A program made the position numbers and the translations under genes. Shown here piece by piece: positions 1 to 7,788 of a DNA stretch of 64,000 nt. Position 1 is the stretch's first letter. Each line of letters begins with the position of its first letter. The notes beneath the pieces are model-generated. The model searched no databases. It was not told the origin of the DNA and was given only the letters and a program-made list of their open reading frames with translations. The DNA lies in assembly GCA_913056235.1 (NCBI GenBank), contig CAJXMW010000004.1:1-64000 (forward strand), in the 5' to 3' direction. The DNA is from an uncultured Fodinibius sp. (GTDB lineage: Bacteria > Bacteroidota > Rhodothermia > Balneolales > Balneolaceae).

Positions 1-83
1 TAAAACACCGGTAGAACTACTACCTTAACCGAAATCCTCTACTTTTGAGTGGTCCGAAAAATGGGGAAGCTTACACACCTCAT

Positions 84-122
84 AAAAAAGCCCTGACAGC
101 TTCTAATACTGCCAGGACTCTT
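84..122 (-). terminator. Rho-independent terminator
   Basis: On the minus strand an 11-bp stem (AGTCCTGGCAG / CTGTCAGGGCT, with G-T wobbles) is followed by a run of six T. It lies about 125 bp downstream of the metal-transporter permease gene and probably ends that leftward operon. The remaining sequence from 1 to 247 shows no gene; a small dyad (CGGTAG-5-CTACC, 9-24) is the only other structure. Confidence 0.7.
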
Positions 123-247
123 GCATATAAATTTATTGTTAATTTTTAATGGTGCGTACTTGTCACAATGCAAAGACAGATACCGGAATTATATCTGCCC
201 GAGCAGACCCTGGCCGGTTAAAGCAGACCAGTCAAATTGTTGATAGT

Positions 248-1102
248 TTAGGCTATTTCAGTTTCTTCTGGAGAGTTTAGCGTCTTTTCCTCGGAGCTAC
301 TTACCAAGTTGTAGGCTGATACGAGGATAAACAACAATCCTAGCATGGCCACAATCGAAGATCCGGCGGGAAAGTCATAGTGGAACGACAGGTTGAGGCC
401 GAGGAATCCTCCCAGGATGCTTAGCATAATGGCCGAGATAATTACGACAACCCTGGATTTCGAAATCATGATGCCACAGACGCTTGGAATAATCAGATAG
501 GAAAAGATGGGAATCACCCCGCCAATTTCAACGGCGAAAACAATTGCCAGCCCAATAGAGATATAAAACAGAAAGTTCCAGAAGTCGAATAATCCCACTT
601 CATCGCCGCGATTTTCCTCGTACTTCTTAGTGAGAGCGAAAAACTGTTTGCGGAAGATAACATGCACAAGGCCAAGGAGCCCGAAAACGATGGCTAGGGT
701 AGTGATCTGGTCCCAGCTTACCGCCAGAATATTGCCAAAAAGGACTTCCTGGATGGCCGAGTCGCCATGTGCAGCTTTGGAGATCAACAAGACCGTAACA
801 GCCGAACAGATGGCATAAATGATACCAATGATGGCTTCTTGCTTGAGTCGAGTATCTTTTATTTTGATTAACGATAGCAAAAAGGCTCCCACTAAAGTAG
901 CAACGATGGGAATCCAGGTGGTACCGGTGCCCAGGTAGGCGGCAATGGCTACACCAAGCGATGAAATTTGTCCAAGTGCCAAATCTACAAATACGATACC
1001 ACGCCCCACCACGTGCACTCCAAAGTAGGATAGCAGTATCCCAATTATCAGGGTAGCGATAAAGGCGTTGGTCATAAAAGCAAGGTTAAACATCTCAAAC
1101 AT
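248..1102 (-). CDS. Metal (Zn/Mn-type) ABC transporter permease, ZnuB-like
   Basis: A 284-residue inner-membrane protein with about eight hydrophobic helices, of the ABC-3 family that imports zinc, manganese or iron with a ZnuA-type binding protein. The reading frame is open back to 1282, but the extra 60 residues are charged, overlap the upstream binding-protein gene and cover a repeat fragment, so I start at the Met at 1102 (the Met at 1093 is the alternative), where the first helix begins (MFNLAFMTNAFIATLIIG). The conserved block around GGIVFVDLALGQISSLG-type residues after the second helix is the usual contact with the ATPase. It follows the binding-protein gene after an 88-bp gap. No ATP-binding partner gene is visible in the window, so the ATPase is probably encoded elsewhere. 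The metal cannot be read from the sequence. Confidence 0.85.
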   Translation of the reverse strand: MFEMFNLAFMTNAFIATLIIGILLSYFGVHVVGRGIVFVDLALGQISSLGVAIAAYLGTGTTWIPIVATLVGAFLLSLIKIKDTRLKQEAIIGIIYAICSAVTVLLISKAAHGDSAIQEVLFGNILAVSWDQITTLAIVFGLLGLVHVIFRKQFFALTKKYEENRGDEVGLFDFWNFLFYISIGLAIVFAVEIGGVIPIFSYLIIPSVCGIMISKSRVVVIISAIMLSILGGFLGLNLSFHYDFPAGSSIVAMLGLLFILVSAYNLVSSSEEKTLNSPEETEIA

Positions 1103-1138
1103 GGCAAATAATGGGTTAGGTAAAAATTTATAATTTTT

Positions 1139-1180
1139 GTCATCCTGAACTTGCTTACGTGCAGGCAGGGTTGTTCGGAA
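1139..1180. repeat. Fragment of the GTCATnCTGAAC intergenic repeat
   Basis: GTCATCCTGAACTTG at 1139-1153 is the start of the same short interspersed repeat seen at 7658, 41323 and 63361. Its expected right arm is replaced by unrelated sequence. It lies between the binding-protein and permease genes and supports the shorter start for the permease. Confidence 0.55.
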
Positions 1181-1190
1181 TTTTTCAATT

Positions 1191-2126
1191 TTATTTCGAA
1201 TGTTGGTTTTCAAGTGCCTCAACCAAAGTGTTAATGTTGTAGTCAAACAAATCGAAATAATCCTTAATCTCTTCATACCCACCGGTCATTGTGGAAAGAT
1301 TGACCAGCTTGATGGTGGTATTGCGTTTTACCACGTTCGGGGACTTGGAACTGAAATACGGAGAATTGATTAGTATGGGAATATCCTGCGACTTCACTTT
1401 CTTAATGACATTAACCAGCTGCGAGGGTGTAGGGGGGATACCTGGCTTGGGTTCCAGAAAATCAGCGATTTCCAGACCAAACCGTTTCTCAAAATAAACC
1501 CACTCGTTGTGGTAGGCGATGATGTTGGTACCTTTATAAGGTTCTATCTTTTGCTGCCACTGGGTCATCTTTTTATCGATCTTATTCTTAAAATCTTTCA
1601 GGTTTTGGGTGTATTGCTCGGTGTTCTCCGGATCTATTTCTACGAGATGGTCATAAATGTTTTGAGCAACCCGTTTGCCTCGAATCGGGTCCAGCCAGTA
1701 GTGAGGATTGCCATAAATATGGATATCGCCCTCTTCCGGATTCACCTTCTGTGGCACTTGCAGCAATGAAATGCCTTTTGAGGCATCCACATAGCCAACA
1801 TTGCCCCGCTGGATATCGCTGTTGCGTGAACTTTCGACCAGCTGCGGAGCCCAGCCTTTTTCGAGGTCAAGGCCGACTGTCACAAACATATCGGCGCGCG
1901 ATAGCTTCACGATATAACTGGGTTTGGGATCCACGAAGTGTGGATTCTGATATCCTTTGGCAATGGAAAAGACATCGACCTGATCGCCGCCCACGTACTG
2001 GGTGATGCTAGCCAGATCGGGCAGGGTAGTTACAACTTTAATTTGTGCTGTAGCAATACTGGTCATTCCGATAAGAGAAAAAAGGAGTGCTAGAATTCCT
2101 TTTTTAATAATCGTTGAAAGTTTCAT
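1191..2126 (-). CDS. Metal ABC transporter substrate-binding protein, ZnuA/TroA-like
   Basis: A 311-residue periplasmic cluster A-I binding protein. An N-terminal signal peptide (basic MKLSTIIKKG, hydrophobic core, cleavage near ATAQ at 25-28) is followed by the two-lobed fold. Likely metal ligands are H63 (NPHFVDP), H141 (GNPHYWLDP) and H205 (AYHNEW), the His triad of zinc/manganese binders; the long His-rich loop of many ZnuA proteins is absent, although H135 lies close by. It sits between the outer-membrane barrel gene (42-bp gap) and the permease, all on the same strand. It captures the cation and hands it to the permease. Zinc is the likeliest substrate, but Mn or Fe cannot be excluded. 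Confidence 0.88.
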   Translation of the reverse strand: MKLSTIIKKGILALLFSLIGMTSIATAQIKVVTTLPDLASITQYVGGDQVDVFSIAKGYQNPHFVDPKPSYIVKLSRADMFVTVGLDLEKGWAPQLVESSRNSDIQRGNVGYVDASKGISLLQVPQKVNPEEGDIHIYGNPHYWLDPIRGKRVAQNIYDHLVEIDPENTEQYTQNLKDFKNKIDKKMTQWQQKIEPYKGTNIIAYHNEWVYFEKRFGLEIADFLEPKPGIPPTPSQLVNVIKKVKSQDIPILINSPYFSSKSPNVVKRNTTIKLVNLSTMTGGYEEIKDYFDLFDYNINTLVEALENQHSK

Positions 2127-2168
2127 AACAGTAGTTGTTTGATGTTAAAAAATTGGTTGTGGAGTCTT

Positions 2169-3350
2169 TTAGTACTGATGTGCTCCGTGCGAGCCGATGA
2201 CATATACCCATCGGAAGAGTCCGCTGAATGCCGAATCCGAAAAGCTGGGTCCCCCGCTGAGTTTGGGACCAAATTCGAACTTTTGAAATTCGGTGGCATA
2301 CCATCCAAAGGTTGCCGAAACGGCCTGCTCTTCAAAGTTTCGATCAATGGGGCTTTCAGAATAGCTGTACATGCCGGTTACGTACCACCGCCGGCTAAGC
2401 TGATATTGCATCCATGAGTACATGCCCCAGGAGTTGATATCTTGCGAAGGGGCCTCTTCGTACTGACTGAAATAAAACTCGGTCTGCCACTCGAATGACT
2501 TGTATGTATTGTATCGAATGGGACTCCATTTATAGGTGATGTCCACACCGCCAAGCTGGCTTTTGTATCCGGTTTCGTTATCTCCGTAGGCCGCGCTAAA
2601 GCCGAGCTCCAACGTTGAGTTGTCGTTCAGATCCCAGAAATTTTTGAGATGTGCCACCATTTGTGGCTGATTGTTATCGCTGTAGGCAAACAGCGGACTT
2701 TCATCAGCGCCACGCGTTACTCCCACAATTAATTCCTGATAGAATTTGGGATTTGGAATGAGCCAGCTCAGTGAAGCGCCTTGGTCGATCAGTGCTTCTC
2801 CGAAAAACGACTCAAAGGCTACCGGCACATCAACGACTGGCAGGGCGTGACGATGAACGGTGTTTATGCGTCCAAAAGGTTGCCGAAATTTACCCGCTTT
2901 AAGCTGCAGGTTGAATGGCAAGCTGAGCGTTTGGAGATAAACCTCCTCAATTTTGGCATTAAGCTCACCACCTTCGCCCTCAAAGACAGGATAAAATTCG
3001 GCAGTGGCATAAGGATCGATAGCTGAGCTTAGATTGAGTTCAACGCCTTGCATATAGGCATCCCAGTTACGGTCGCCAGCATCGGTATAGAGGGCACGGA
3101 AATCGCCAATTGCACTAATTTCAGGATTTCGTGAAGATGCCGTAGGCTGGGCTCCCCGCGTTTGGTTTTGCGTTGATTGGTTGGATTGATCCTGCTCATT
3201 CTCGGTATCTTGCATCTGCTGGCGGATACTTTCAACCGAAATTGAATCGGTGGTCGTGGAATCCTGCTGGGCAAAGGCGGGTGATAGATAAGATGTTAAG
3301 AAAAATAGCGATAGTAATAATACACGTATAACAGACTGGTACTTTTGCAT
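2169..3350 (-). CDS. Outer-membrane beta-barrel protein of the metal-uptake operon
   Basis: A 393-residue protein with a signal peptide ending near SPAFAQ, then a low-complexity Gln/Ser/Thr/Asn-rich linker (about 28-75), then alternating polar/aromatic strands typical of a porin-like barrel (for example NLQLKAGKFRQPFGRIN and WYVTGMYSYSESP). The C-terminus (LFRWVYVIGSHGAHQY) has the aromatic and His ending seen in Bacteroidota outer-membrane proteins. No TonB plug domain is present. Because it leads the znuA-znuB-like genes, it probably admits or binds the same metal at the outer membrane; that role is inference from position. There is no recognisable gene name. Confidence 0.75.
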   Translation of the reverse strand: MQKYQSVIRVLLLSLFFLTSYLSPAFAQQDSTTTDSISVESIRQQMQDTENEQDQSNQSTQNQTRGAQPTASSRNPEISAIGDFRALYTDAGDRNWDAYMQGVELNLSSAIDPYATAEFYPVFEGEGGELNAKIEEVYLQTLSLPFNLQLKAGKFRQPFGRINTVHRHALPVVDVPVAFESFFGEALIDQGASLSWLIPNPKFYQELIVGVTRGADESPLFAYSDNNQPQMVAHLKNFWDLNDNSTLELGFSAAYGDNETGYKSQLGGVDITYKWSPIRYNTYKSFEWQTEFYFSQYEEAPSQDINSWGMYSWMQYQLSRRWYVTGMYSYSESPIDRNFEEQAVSATFGWYATEFQKFEFGPKLSGGPSFSDSAFSGLFRWVYVIGSHGAHQY

Positions 3351-3440
3351 AACGATATATAAATATCTCTATATAGAACAGTTACACTGCTCTACAGAAT
3401 TGAGAGTAGGTTTTAGTTTTGAGTAGTAATCGTTATGCAA
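3345..3440. repeat. 12-bp perfect inverted repeat around the barrel-gene leader
   Basis: TTGCATAACGAT at 3345-3356 and its exact complement ATCGTTATGCAA at 3429-3440 are 72 bp apart. One arm covers the start codon of the outer-membrane barrel gene and the other covers the stop codon of the upstream small gene. In a transcript running through both genes the arms could pair and occlude the start codon. Whether this is functional is unknown. Confidence 0.5.
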
Positions 3441-3753
3441 TAGGAGGGGAGCGACCTAAAACCGGGATATAGTTACGTTGGGCAAAGTCTGGAGCATCGC
3501 GGTTTTCAACCAACGCTTCAGGTTGCAGATAGGTATGTCCGTCGACTGATGGAGCCTGGCTTGCTTGCACGAGATGCCCACAAATGGGACAAAGGGTAGT
3601 GTCAGCGGTCAGGCATTGCCCGGTGTTGGCATAGTCGGAAGAACTATGAAACTCCAGATTGTGATGGGAGTGCAGCGTAGAAATGGTAAGCCCGATGCTC
3701 ATCAGCATGAGCAAAAACGTGGCACCGAAAAATATAAATCTACGCTTTGTCAT
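3433..3753 (-). CDS. Small Cys/His-rich exported protein
   Basis: A 106-residue protein with a basic N-terminus and one hydrophobic signal or anchor segment (6-26), followed by a His cluster (H28, H30, H31, H36), C47, a CPICGH motif (C55, C58, H60) and H73. The pattern of Cys and His in an exported domain, and the position just upstream of the barrel and znuA-like genes on the same strand, suggest metal binding or sensing in the periplasm. The family is not recognised. The C-terminus is polar and apparently disordered. Confidence 0.65.
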   Translation of the reverse strand: MTKRRFIFFGATFLLMLMSIGLTISTLHSHHNLEFHSSSDYANTGQCLTADTTLCPICGHLVQASQAPSVDGHTYLQPEALVENRDAPDFAQRNYIPVLGRSPPIA

Positions 3754-3783
3754 TGTATAGAAGTATTTGAAAACTAAATCTAG

Positions 3784-3825
3784 AACTTTAACGTATTTTT
3801 GCCAAACCTGAGTACGTTAAAAGTT
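3784..3825. promoter_or_regulatory. Inverted repeat in a divergent promoter region
   Basis: AACTTTAACGTA (3784-3795) is mirrored by TACGTTAAAAGTT (3813-3825), identical apart from one extra T, across a 17-nt spacer. It lies between the leftward metal-uptake group (first start at 3753) and the rightward gene at 3923. A dyad 31 bp from the start of a metal operon could be an operator for a Fur/Zur-type repressor, or a leader hairpin. The regulator is unknown. Confidence 0.45.
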
Positions 3826-3922
3826 TTATTTTGTAATATGTTTTACTTTGTTGGTTTTGGTAAAGTAAGAATACCGATCATTAGGTAATCTAAAGGATGT
3901 AACAATTTAACTTTGAGCGAAA

Positions 3923-4276
3923 ATGGCAGAATTATTTGAAATGGCAAAAATCTGGTTCTTGGGACTTGGGGACCGTTATGGGGTTAATCCCATTGTATTT
4001 GGCAGTATTTACGTTGGAGCTATTCCATTTTTTACGCTGAGCATTGCATGGCTGGTACGTAATTATCGCAAAGAGAAATCCATAATAATTCCAGGACTGC
4101 TGGCAGTATTCTTCTTTATTTCGGCCTATCTTTACCTGATTGTTGTAGGACAAAATGTGCCGTGGTGGGTGTATGCTATGATTATAATATTAGCCGGCTA
4201 TGGGGTATGGACAACCTACCGACGTCTTCGCAGAAAGTTGAATTATGTTGATTCAAAAATACCATTAGATGAGTAA
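3923..4276 (+). CDS. Small three-helix membrane protein coupled to a flavoprotein
   Basis: A 117-residue protein with three predicted transmembrane segments (about 25-43, 52-71 and 77-95) and a short charged tail. It overlaps the next gene by 8 bp (4269-4276), so the two are probably translated together. I do not recognise the family. Its tight coupling suggests it works with, or anchors, the MerA-like oxidoreductase, but no function can be assigned from the sequence. Confidence 0.75.
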   Translation: MAELFEMAKIWFLGLGDRYGVNPIVFGSIYVGAIPFFTLSIAWLVRNYRKEKSIIIPGLLAVFFFISAYLYLIVVGQNVPWWVYAMIIILAGYGVWTTYRRLRRKLNYVDSKIPLDE

Positions 4277-5750
4277 GTATGATTATGATGCCATCATGGT
4301 TGGCGGTGGCGCAGCGGGACTCACAGCTTCGGGCATTGCCGCTAACTTTGGTGCCAAAACCATGATGATTGAGAAAGACAAGCTGGGGGGCGACTGCACG
4401 TGGACTGGCTGTGTGCCGAGCAAAGCATTGCTGAAGGCTGGAAAAGTTGCTCAGAACATCCGCAACGCCGGTAAATATGGCCTGATTGACGGGGAGCCCG
4501 AGATCGATTTCCAAAAAGTGATTCAGCATGTCCATGACATTCGTCAAGATATCTATGAGGATGCTGATGCTCCTGAAAACTTTGAGGCCATGGGGATCAA
4601 GGTGATATCTGGAAAAGCACAGTTTGAAGATCCCCATACGATAAAGATTGCTTTGACAGATGGTGGAAGCCGAACCGTCACGTCGCGCTACTTTTTCATT
4701 TGCACCGGAGCCAGTGCTTTTGTACCGCCCATCGAAGGCATTGATTCGGCAAATTATCTGACCAATGAATCGTTGTTTGAAATTGACGAGTTGCCCAAAG
4801 AGCTGGTCATCATTGGCGCAGGTGCCATTGGTACCGAGATGGCCCAGGCGATGCAGCGATTGGGATCTGATGTGACCGTCATCGACATGGCCGATCGGAT
4901 TATGGTCAACGATGATCCCGAGCTGGCCGAAATGCTCCAGGAAAAGCTGGAATCTGAAGGAGTTGACTATGTGCTGGGCGCACAGGTGAACAAAGTAATC
5001 TCGAAAAGTGACAGGATAGAAGTTCAGACCGAAGTTGACGGCAAGCAAACAATTATTTCTGGCACGGATCTGCTAATGGCGACGGGCCGGCGTGCTAATG
5101 TTGAGGGACTGAATCTTGAAGCAGCGGGCGTATCGTTTTCAAAGAAGGGCATCAAGGTAAATGGGAAATGCCAGACCAACGTCTCGCATATTTACGGCTG
5201 CGGGGATGTGACCGGCGACTACCAGTTTACCCACATGAGTGAGCACATGGCAAAAGTAGCGGCCACCACGGCACTGCTTAAATTCCCGATGAAAGTAGAC
5301 ACCGATCACGTGCCGTGGTGCACCTATACTGATCCAGAATTGGGACATGTGGGCGCGACTGAGCAGCAGCTCAACGAAAGCAGAACCAGCTATGAGGTGT
5401 ATCATTTTCCTTTTTCTAAGATGGATCGGGCACTTACCGAATCCGAAGGAGAGGGGCTGATTAAAGTGTTTGCCAAGAAGTGGAATGGCAGGATACTGGG
5501 CGCCAGCGTGCTGGGGACCAACGCCGGGGAAATGATCTCCGAATACGCCGTGGCGATGAAAAACGGGGTGACTCTTCGCAACCTGGCCGATACCATTCAT
5601 CCATATCCGACCTATGGTCTCGGTGCCCGTCGCGCCGCCGATCAGTGGTACATCAAGAATCAATCCGAATGGCAGGTCAAGGTGCTCAAAAAGCTATTTG
5701 GATACCGCGGCGAAGTACCCGATTTCAGCGATCCGGATAGGATTGTTTAA
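4269..5750 (+). CDS. MerA-like class I flavoprotein disulfide reductase
   Basis: A 493-residue pyridine nucleotide-disulfide oxidoreductase. It has an N-terminal FAD motif (GGGAAG, 12-17), the redox-active pair C43/C48 in [13 protein letters not shown], a central NAD(P) motif ([10 protein letters not shown]), the second FAD motif near YGCGDVTGD, and the dimerisation domain. In glutathione and lipoamide reductases the C-terminal end carries a catalytic His-Glu pair (HPT..E). Here the corresponding block is HPYPTYGL (H444 to L451), with Tyr at the His position, as in MerA. The vicinal C-terminal Cys pair and the N-terminal HMA domain of true mercuric reductase are both absent. The substrate is therefore open; it may reduce a thiol, quinone or metal substrate. 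Confidence 0.85.
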   Translation: MSKYDYDAIMVGGGAAGLTASGIAANFGAKTMMIEKDKLGGDCTWTGCVPSKALLKAGKVAQNIRNAGKYGLIDGEPEIDFQKVIQHVHDIRQDIYEDADAPENFEAMGIKVISGKAQFEDPHTIKIALTDGGSRTVTSRYFFICTGASAFVPPIEGIDSANYLTNESLFEIDELPKELVIIGAGAIGTEMAQAMQRLGSDVTVIDMADRIMVNDDPELAEMLQEKLESEGVDYVLGAQVNKVISKSDRIEVQTEVDGKQTIISGTDLLMATGRRANVEGLNLEAAGVSFSKKGIKVNGKCQTNVSHIYGCGDVTGDYQFTHMSEHMAKVAATTALLKFPMKVDTDHVPWCTYTDPELGHVGATEQQLNESRTSYEVYHFPFSKMDRALTESEGEGLIKVFAKKWNGRILGASVLGTNAGEMISEYAVAMKNGVTLRNLADTIHPYPTYGLGARRAADQWYIKNQSEWQVKVLKKLFGYRGEVPDFSDPDRIV

Positions 5751-5756
5751 AATCGG

Positions 5757-5845
5757 CCACAGATTTACGCAGATGAGACTGATATCATTTTGATTTCTCG
5801 GTGTAACTTTGTGTCTTCTTTGTGAAACTTTGCGTAACAATATCA
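5757..5845. repeat. Degenerate intergenic repeat, CACAGATTTACGCAGAT / CTTTGTG type
   Basis: The gap holds CCACAGATTTACGCAGATGAG followed by GTGTAACTTTGTGTCTTCTTTGTGAAACTTTGCG-like sequence. The second part resembles stretches at 51865-51950 (opposite orientation), 61985-62042 and the end of the window. These look like diverged copies of one short interspersed family. No coding potential is apparent. Confidence 0.4.
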
Positions 5846-5858
5846 AAGACTTCCAGTT

Positions 5859-7376
5859 ATGCCATTTAAAGGAAAAACGTCACTCCTCATTTTTCTGCTT
5901 TTGATTTTCAGTAGTGTCGCAACTGCCCAAAATTGGGATTGGCACATTGATGATGCCACTATCATCGACGGCACCGGCCAGGAATCCTACCAGGCCGATC
6001 TGCTAATTCGCGGGAATACCATCGCCTTTATCGGCGAAGTCAATGCCGATACGATCTCGGCGCAAAATTATGTGGATGCCTCTGGCAAAGTGATCACACC
6101 GGGCTTTATTGATGCACATGCCCACGGCGATCCCTTAGAAACACCCGACTTTCGTAACTTTTTGGGGATGGGCGTAACGACCATCGTACTGGGACAAGAC
6201 GGCAGTTCGCCAATGGTTGGCAATTTGGATGCGTGGTTTGCCAAGGTTGAAGAGGCGAAGCCCGCCGTAAATATTGCCATGTTTACCGGACACGGCAGCA
6301 TCCGTAGCAAAGTGGACATAGGCAAACAAAAGCCGTCGGCAACGGAGTTAGATAAGATGACTCGACTCCTGGAAGCCGACCTCAAAGCCGGCGCTTTTGG
6401 AATGAGTACCGGTTTGGAGTATGTACCTGGCATTTATGCTCAAAAAGAAGAGCTGCAGGAGATGGCAAAAGTAGTCGGTGAGCACGAAGGCATGATCATG
6501 AGTCACATGCGCAGCGAGGATGACAGCAAGATCAAGGCTTCTCTCGAGGAGTTGGCCGCGCAGGGCAAGTATGCGCCGGTGCATGCCTCTCATCTCAAGG
6601 TAGTCTACGGTGAAGGCCAGCAGCGGGCGGAAGAAATTTTGAATTATATTGATTCGTTCCGGGAGCAGGGTATTGAATTTACGGCCGATGTGTATCCCTA
6701 TGCAGCCAGTTACACGGGCATTGGGATTGTCTTTCCCGAATGGGCCAAGACTGAGTCCGGCTGGAAGCAGGCCATGAAAGAGCGTCCCGATATGCTGCGA
6801 AACTTTTTGAAAGATAAACTGAAGCAACGCAACGGTCCCGGTGCGGTACTTTTTGGATCGGGTGAGTTTGCTGGAAAAACGTTGGCCGAAGCTTCAAGTC
6901 TGACGGGCCAGTCGCCGGTGGATTTGCTGATGGAAATGGGTCCTGAGGCGGCCTCGGCGGCCCATTTTGTGATGAATGAAGAGCTGCAGGCTCGCATTGT
7001 AGTGGCCGACAAGGTAATGATCAGCTCGGATGGGAGCCCCACCATGCACCACCCGCGCGCCTACGGTAGTTTTGCCAAGATTATTGACCACTATGTGAAT
7101 GAAGAGCAGATGCTGTCGCTGGAGCAAGCCATCTACAAAATGAGCGGACTAACCGCCCAAACACTGGGACTGGAAGATCGCGGCACCATCAAAGAAGGCA
7201 ATAAAGCTGATCTGTTGATCTTTGATCCTAAAGAAGTGAAAGCCCGGGCTACGTTTTCAAATCCGCATAAACTGGCCAAAGGCTTCAACTGGATTATGTT
7301 GAATGGGGAATTGGTTAGAAAAAATGGGGCATTTAAAGAGCAACGAAGTGGTGTAGCTTTGAGAGAAAGTCATTAA
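5859..7376 (+). CDS. Exported D-aminoacylase-type amidohydrolase
   Basis: A 505-residue amidohydrolase-superfamily enzyme with a signal peptide (MPFKGKTSLLIFLLLIFSSVATAQ), so it acts in the periplasm. Features in order: the N-terminal composite beta-domain, the metal motif DAHAHGD, a block GMSTGLEY, the SHMRSE and HASHLK histidines, the catalytic-type SSDGSP segment, and the closing GNKADLLIFDPKEV beta-domain. This order matches N-acyl-D-amino-acid deacylases/D-glutamate deacylases (COG3653). It probably removes acyl groups from D-amino acids released from cell walls or diet; the exact substrate is not deducible. It stands alone, downstream of the flavoprotein gene. Confidence 0.85.
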   Translation: MPFKGKTSLLIFLLLIFSSVATAQNWDWHIDDATIIDGTGQESYQADLLIRGNTIAFIGEVNADTISAQNYVDASGKVITPGFIDAHAHGDPLETPDFRNFLGMGVTTIVLGQDGSSPMVGNLDAWFAKVEEAKPAVNIAMFTGHGSIRSKVDIGKQKPSATELDKMTRLLEADLKAGAFGMSTGLEYVPGIYAQKEELQEMAKVVGEHEGMIMSHMRSEDDSKIKASLEELAAQGKYAPVHASHLKVVYGEGQQRAEEILNYIDSFREQGIEFTADVYPYAASYTGIGIVFPEWAKTESGWKQAMKERPDMLRNFLKDKLKQRNGPGAVLFGSGEFAGKTLAEASSLTGQSPVDLLMEMGPEAASAAHFVMNEELQARIVVADKVMISSDGSPTMHHPRAYGSFAKIIDHYVNEEQMLSLEQAIYKMSGLTAQTLGLEDRGTIKEGNKADLLIFDPKEVKARATFSNPHKLAKGFNWIMLNGELVRKNGAFKEQRSGVALRESH

Positions 7377-7378
7377 CG

Positions 7379-7404
7379 CTGTCAGGTCCTACGGATGCTG
7401 ACAG
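7379..7404. terminator. Hairpin between convergent genes
   Basis: CTGTCAG (7379-7385) and CTGACAG (7398-7404) form a 7-bp stem directly after the amidohydrolase stop. There is no T-run on either side, so it is only a weak terminator candidate. Confidence 0.35.
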
Positions 7405-7410
7405 GTTAGA

Positions 7411-7587
7411 TCAAAATAATCTCCTTAGGATTGGCCAACCAACATATATAAAAACCAGAAAACCGATGCCGCTGAGAGCGAAAAGGTAGGAGGGCTTAAT
7501 CCAGCTGGCTTCTTCGGTTTTGTGGTAATGCTCGATCAATCCACAGACGAACGTGCCGACAGCAAATCCGAAAATAAGGTAAGCCAT
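7411..7587 (-). CDS. 58-residue two-helix membrane protein
   Basis: A short open frame on the minus strand, ATG at 7587 to TGA at 7411. It begins MAYLIFGFAVGTFVCGLIEH, has a charged middle (YHKTEEASW) and a second hydrophobic segment (YLFALSGIGFLVFIYVGWPIL), and ends in RRLF. Two well-formed membrane segments joined by a polar loop, with a basic end, make coding likely despite the length. The family is not recognised. It lies between the convergent amidohydrolase gene and repeat elements, separate from other genes. Confidence 0.6.
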   Translation of the reverse strand: MAYLIFGFAVGTFVCGLIEHYHKTEEASWIKPSYLFALSGIGFLVFIYVGWPILRRLF

Positions 7588-7657
7588 AACTTAATTTCCC
7601 AGCAGCAATTTGCGATTAATGTGCCATTCCTTACTTGTTTCGGAATCTGTAGTTGTG

Positions 7658-7682
7658 GATCCTGAAACGAGTTCAGGATGAC
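7658..7682. repeat. GTCATCCTGAAC...TTCAGGATC palindromic repeat
   Basis: ATCCTGAA (7659-7666) pairs with TTCAGGAT (7672-7679) across a 5-nt loop, followed by GAC. Read on the minus strand it is GTCATCCTGAACTCGTTTCAGGATC, the classic short palindrome scattered through Bacteroidota-type genomes. A second weaker arm pair (CATTCC...GGAATC) lies at 7625-7647. Confidence 0.7.
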
Positions 7683-7694
7683 ATGTAGTTTTAT

Positions 7695-7729
7695 TAAAAA
7701 AGCATCGGACGGCTGATGCTGCCGTCCGA
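7695..7729 (-). terminator. Rho-independent terminator of sucD
   Basis: On the minus strand a perfect 9-bp GC-rich stem (TCGGACGGC / GCCGTCCGA, 7-nt loop) is followed by a run of six T. It lies 60 bp downstream of the sucD stop and is a textbook intrinsic terminator for that gene. Confidence 0.85.
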
Positions 7730-7788
7730 CGAACAATAAGTTTCTGTATTTCATCCGATTTCAAATTAAGAACTCGGATGAAAGAGTC

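Noticed and set aside
1103-1282. A 60-residue N-terminal extension of the ZnuB-like permease
   Set aside because: It overlaps the end of the binding-protein gene and covers a repeat fragment; the Met at 1102 begins the first membrane helix.
4182-5048. A 288-residue minus-strand frame opposite the MerA-like gene
   Set aside because: It is antisense to a gene with full family motifs and shows no motif of its own.
7624-7690. CRISPR-like repeat
   Set aside because: Only single palindromic units are found, without regular spacers or cas genes.
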